Source: Bacillota bacterium (lineage in GTDB: Bacteria > Bacillota > Bacilli > Alicyclobacillales > Alicyclobacillaceae). From it: DNA of 6,185 nucleotides. Position 1 is the first letter of the stretch, and every line of letters starts with the position of its first letter. The notes below the pieces were generated by a model. The model was given only the letters and a program-made list of their open reading frames with translations. It ran no database searches and was not told the DNA's origin. The stretch lies in the NCBI GenBank assembly GCA_021820805.1, contig JAKADF010000154.1, forward strand, positions 1,246-7,430, given 5' to 3'. The translations under genes were made by a program, and so were the position numbers. Shown here one piece after another: positions 5,956 to 6,185 of the stretch.

Positions 5956-6185
5956 TTGCATATCGTTTTATTTGAACCAGAAATTCCATCAAACACTGGA
6001 AATATTTCACGAACATGTGCTGTTACCGGTTTTGTTTTGCATTTAATACGTCCTCTTGGTTTTTCAACGGATGATAAATACTTAAAGCGTGCCGGGCTTG
6101 ATTATTGGAGTTCGCTGGATATTCGTTATCACGATTCGATTGAGGAATTGTGGGAAAAACATCCTGATGCCACATTTTATTATAT
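5956..6185 (+). CDS. trmL: tRNA (cytidine(34)-2'-O)-methyltransferase TrmL, N-terminal part (3' end outside the window)
   Basis: TrmL is a cytosolic SPOUT-class, S-adenosylmethionine-dependent enzyme that 2'-O-methylates the wobble nucleotide (position 34) of the tRNA-Leu isoacceptors CmAA and cmnm5UmAA. The frame from TTG 5956 encodes 76 complete codons before the window ends; the family is about 150-160 aa. It opens with the diagnostic sequence [20 protein letters not shown], then [22 protein letters not shown] and a [11 protein letters not shown] stretch. The catalytic-knot SAM-binding C-terminal half is not in view. The TTG start is chosen because the protein begins exactly at the family's M-H-I-V position and AGAGGTGGGG (5941-5950) stands at good distance. 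It lies 49 bases behind the amidase gene and may be read with it. It is the cspR homologue of B. subtilis. Confidence 0.93.
   Translation, partial: MHIVLFEPEIPSNTGNISRTCAVTGFVLHLIRPLGFSTDDKYLKRAGLDYWSSLDIRYHDSIEELWEKHPDATFYY

Overview
The window reads as chromosomal DNA from an endospore-forming member of the Bacillota with moderate GC. The reasons are a CotS-type spore coat kinase-like gene, strong AGGAGG-like ribosome binding sites, TTG and GTG starts, and the HEAT-tailed form of QueG. An Alicyclobacillaceae-like source is a guess from the overall gene style and is not demonstrated. There is no sign of a mobile element, RNA gene or CRISPR array.

Layout. A truncated queG (epoxyqueuosine reductase) enters from the left and overlaps by ATGA an ogt-type O6-alkylguanine-DNA alkyltransferase. 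A 52-base, repeat-rich convergent gap separates this pair from three minus-strand genes. In transcription order these are an IclR-family regulator, a divergent isocitrate/isopropylmalate-type dehydrogenase with its own promoter and terminator, and a CotS-like spore coat protein with a long polar, probably disordered segment. On the plus strand, divergent from iclR, lies a YhbB-like Amidase_6 protein, followed by the 5' part of trmL, which runs off the right edge.

How the pieces fit. queG, the yhbB-like gene and trmL are neighbours in Bacillus subtilis as I remember it (yhbA-yhbB-cspR). Here ogt plus the minus-strand block sits between queG and the amidase gene. The two edge genes both modify tRNA wobble position 34. 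The IclR regulator and the dehydrogenase look like a regulator and target pair controlling a side branch of carbon metabolism. The coat and amidase genes are probably sporulation genes.

Two starts were moved inward from the longest open frames. iclR begins at GTG 4732, because its promoter lies inside the longer frame. The coat gene begins at ATG 2631, because its ribosome binding site lies inside the longer frame. I see no clearly new system. The most interesting items are the dehydrogenase with unusual coenzyme-site residues next to IclR, and the interrupted queG/yhbB/trmL synteny.
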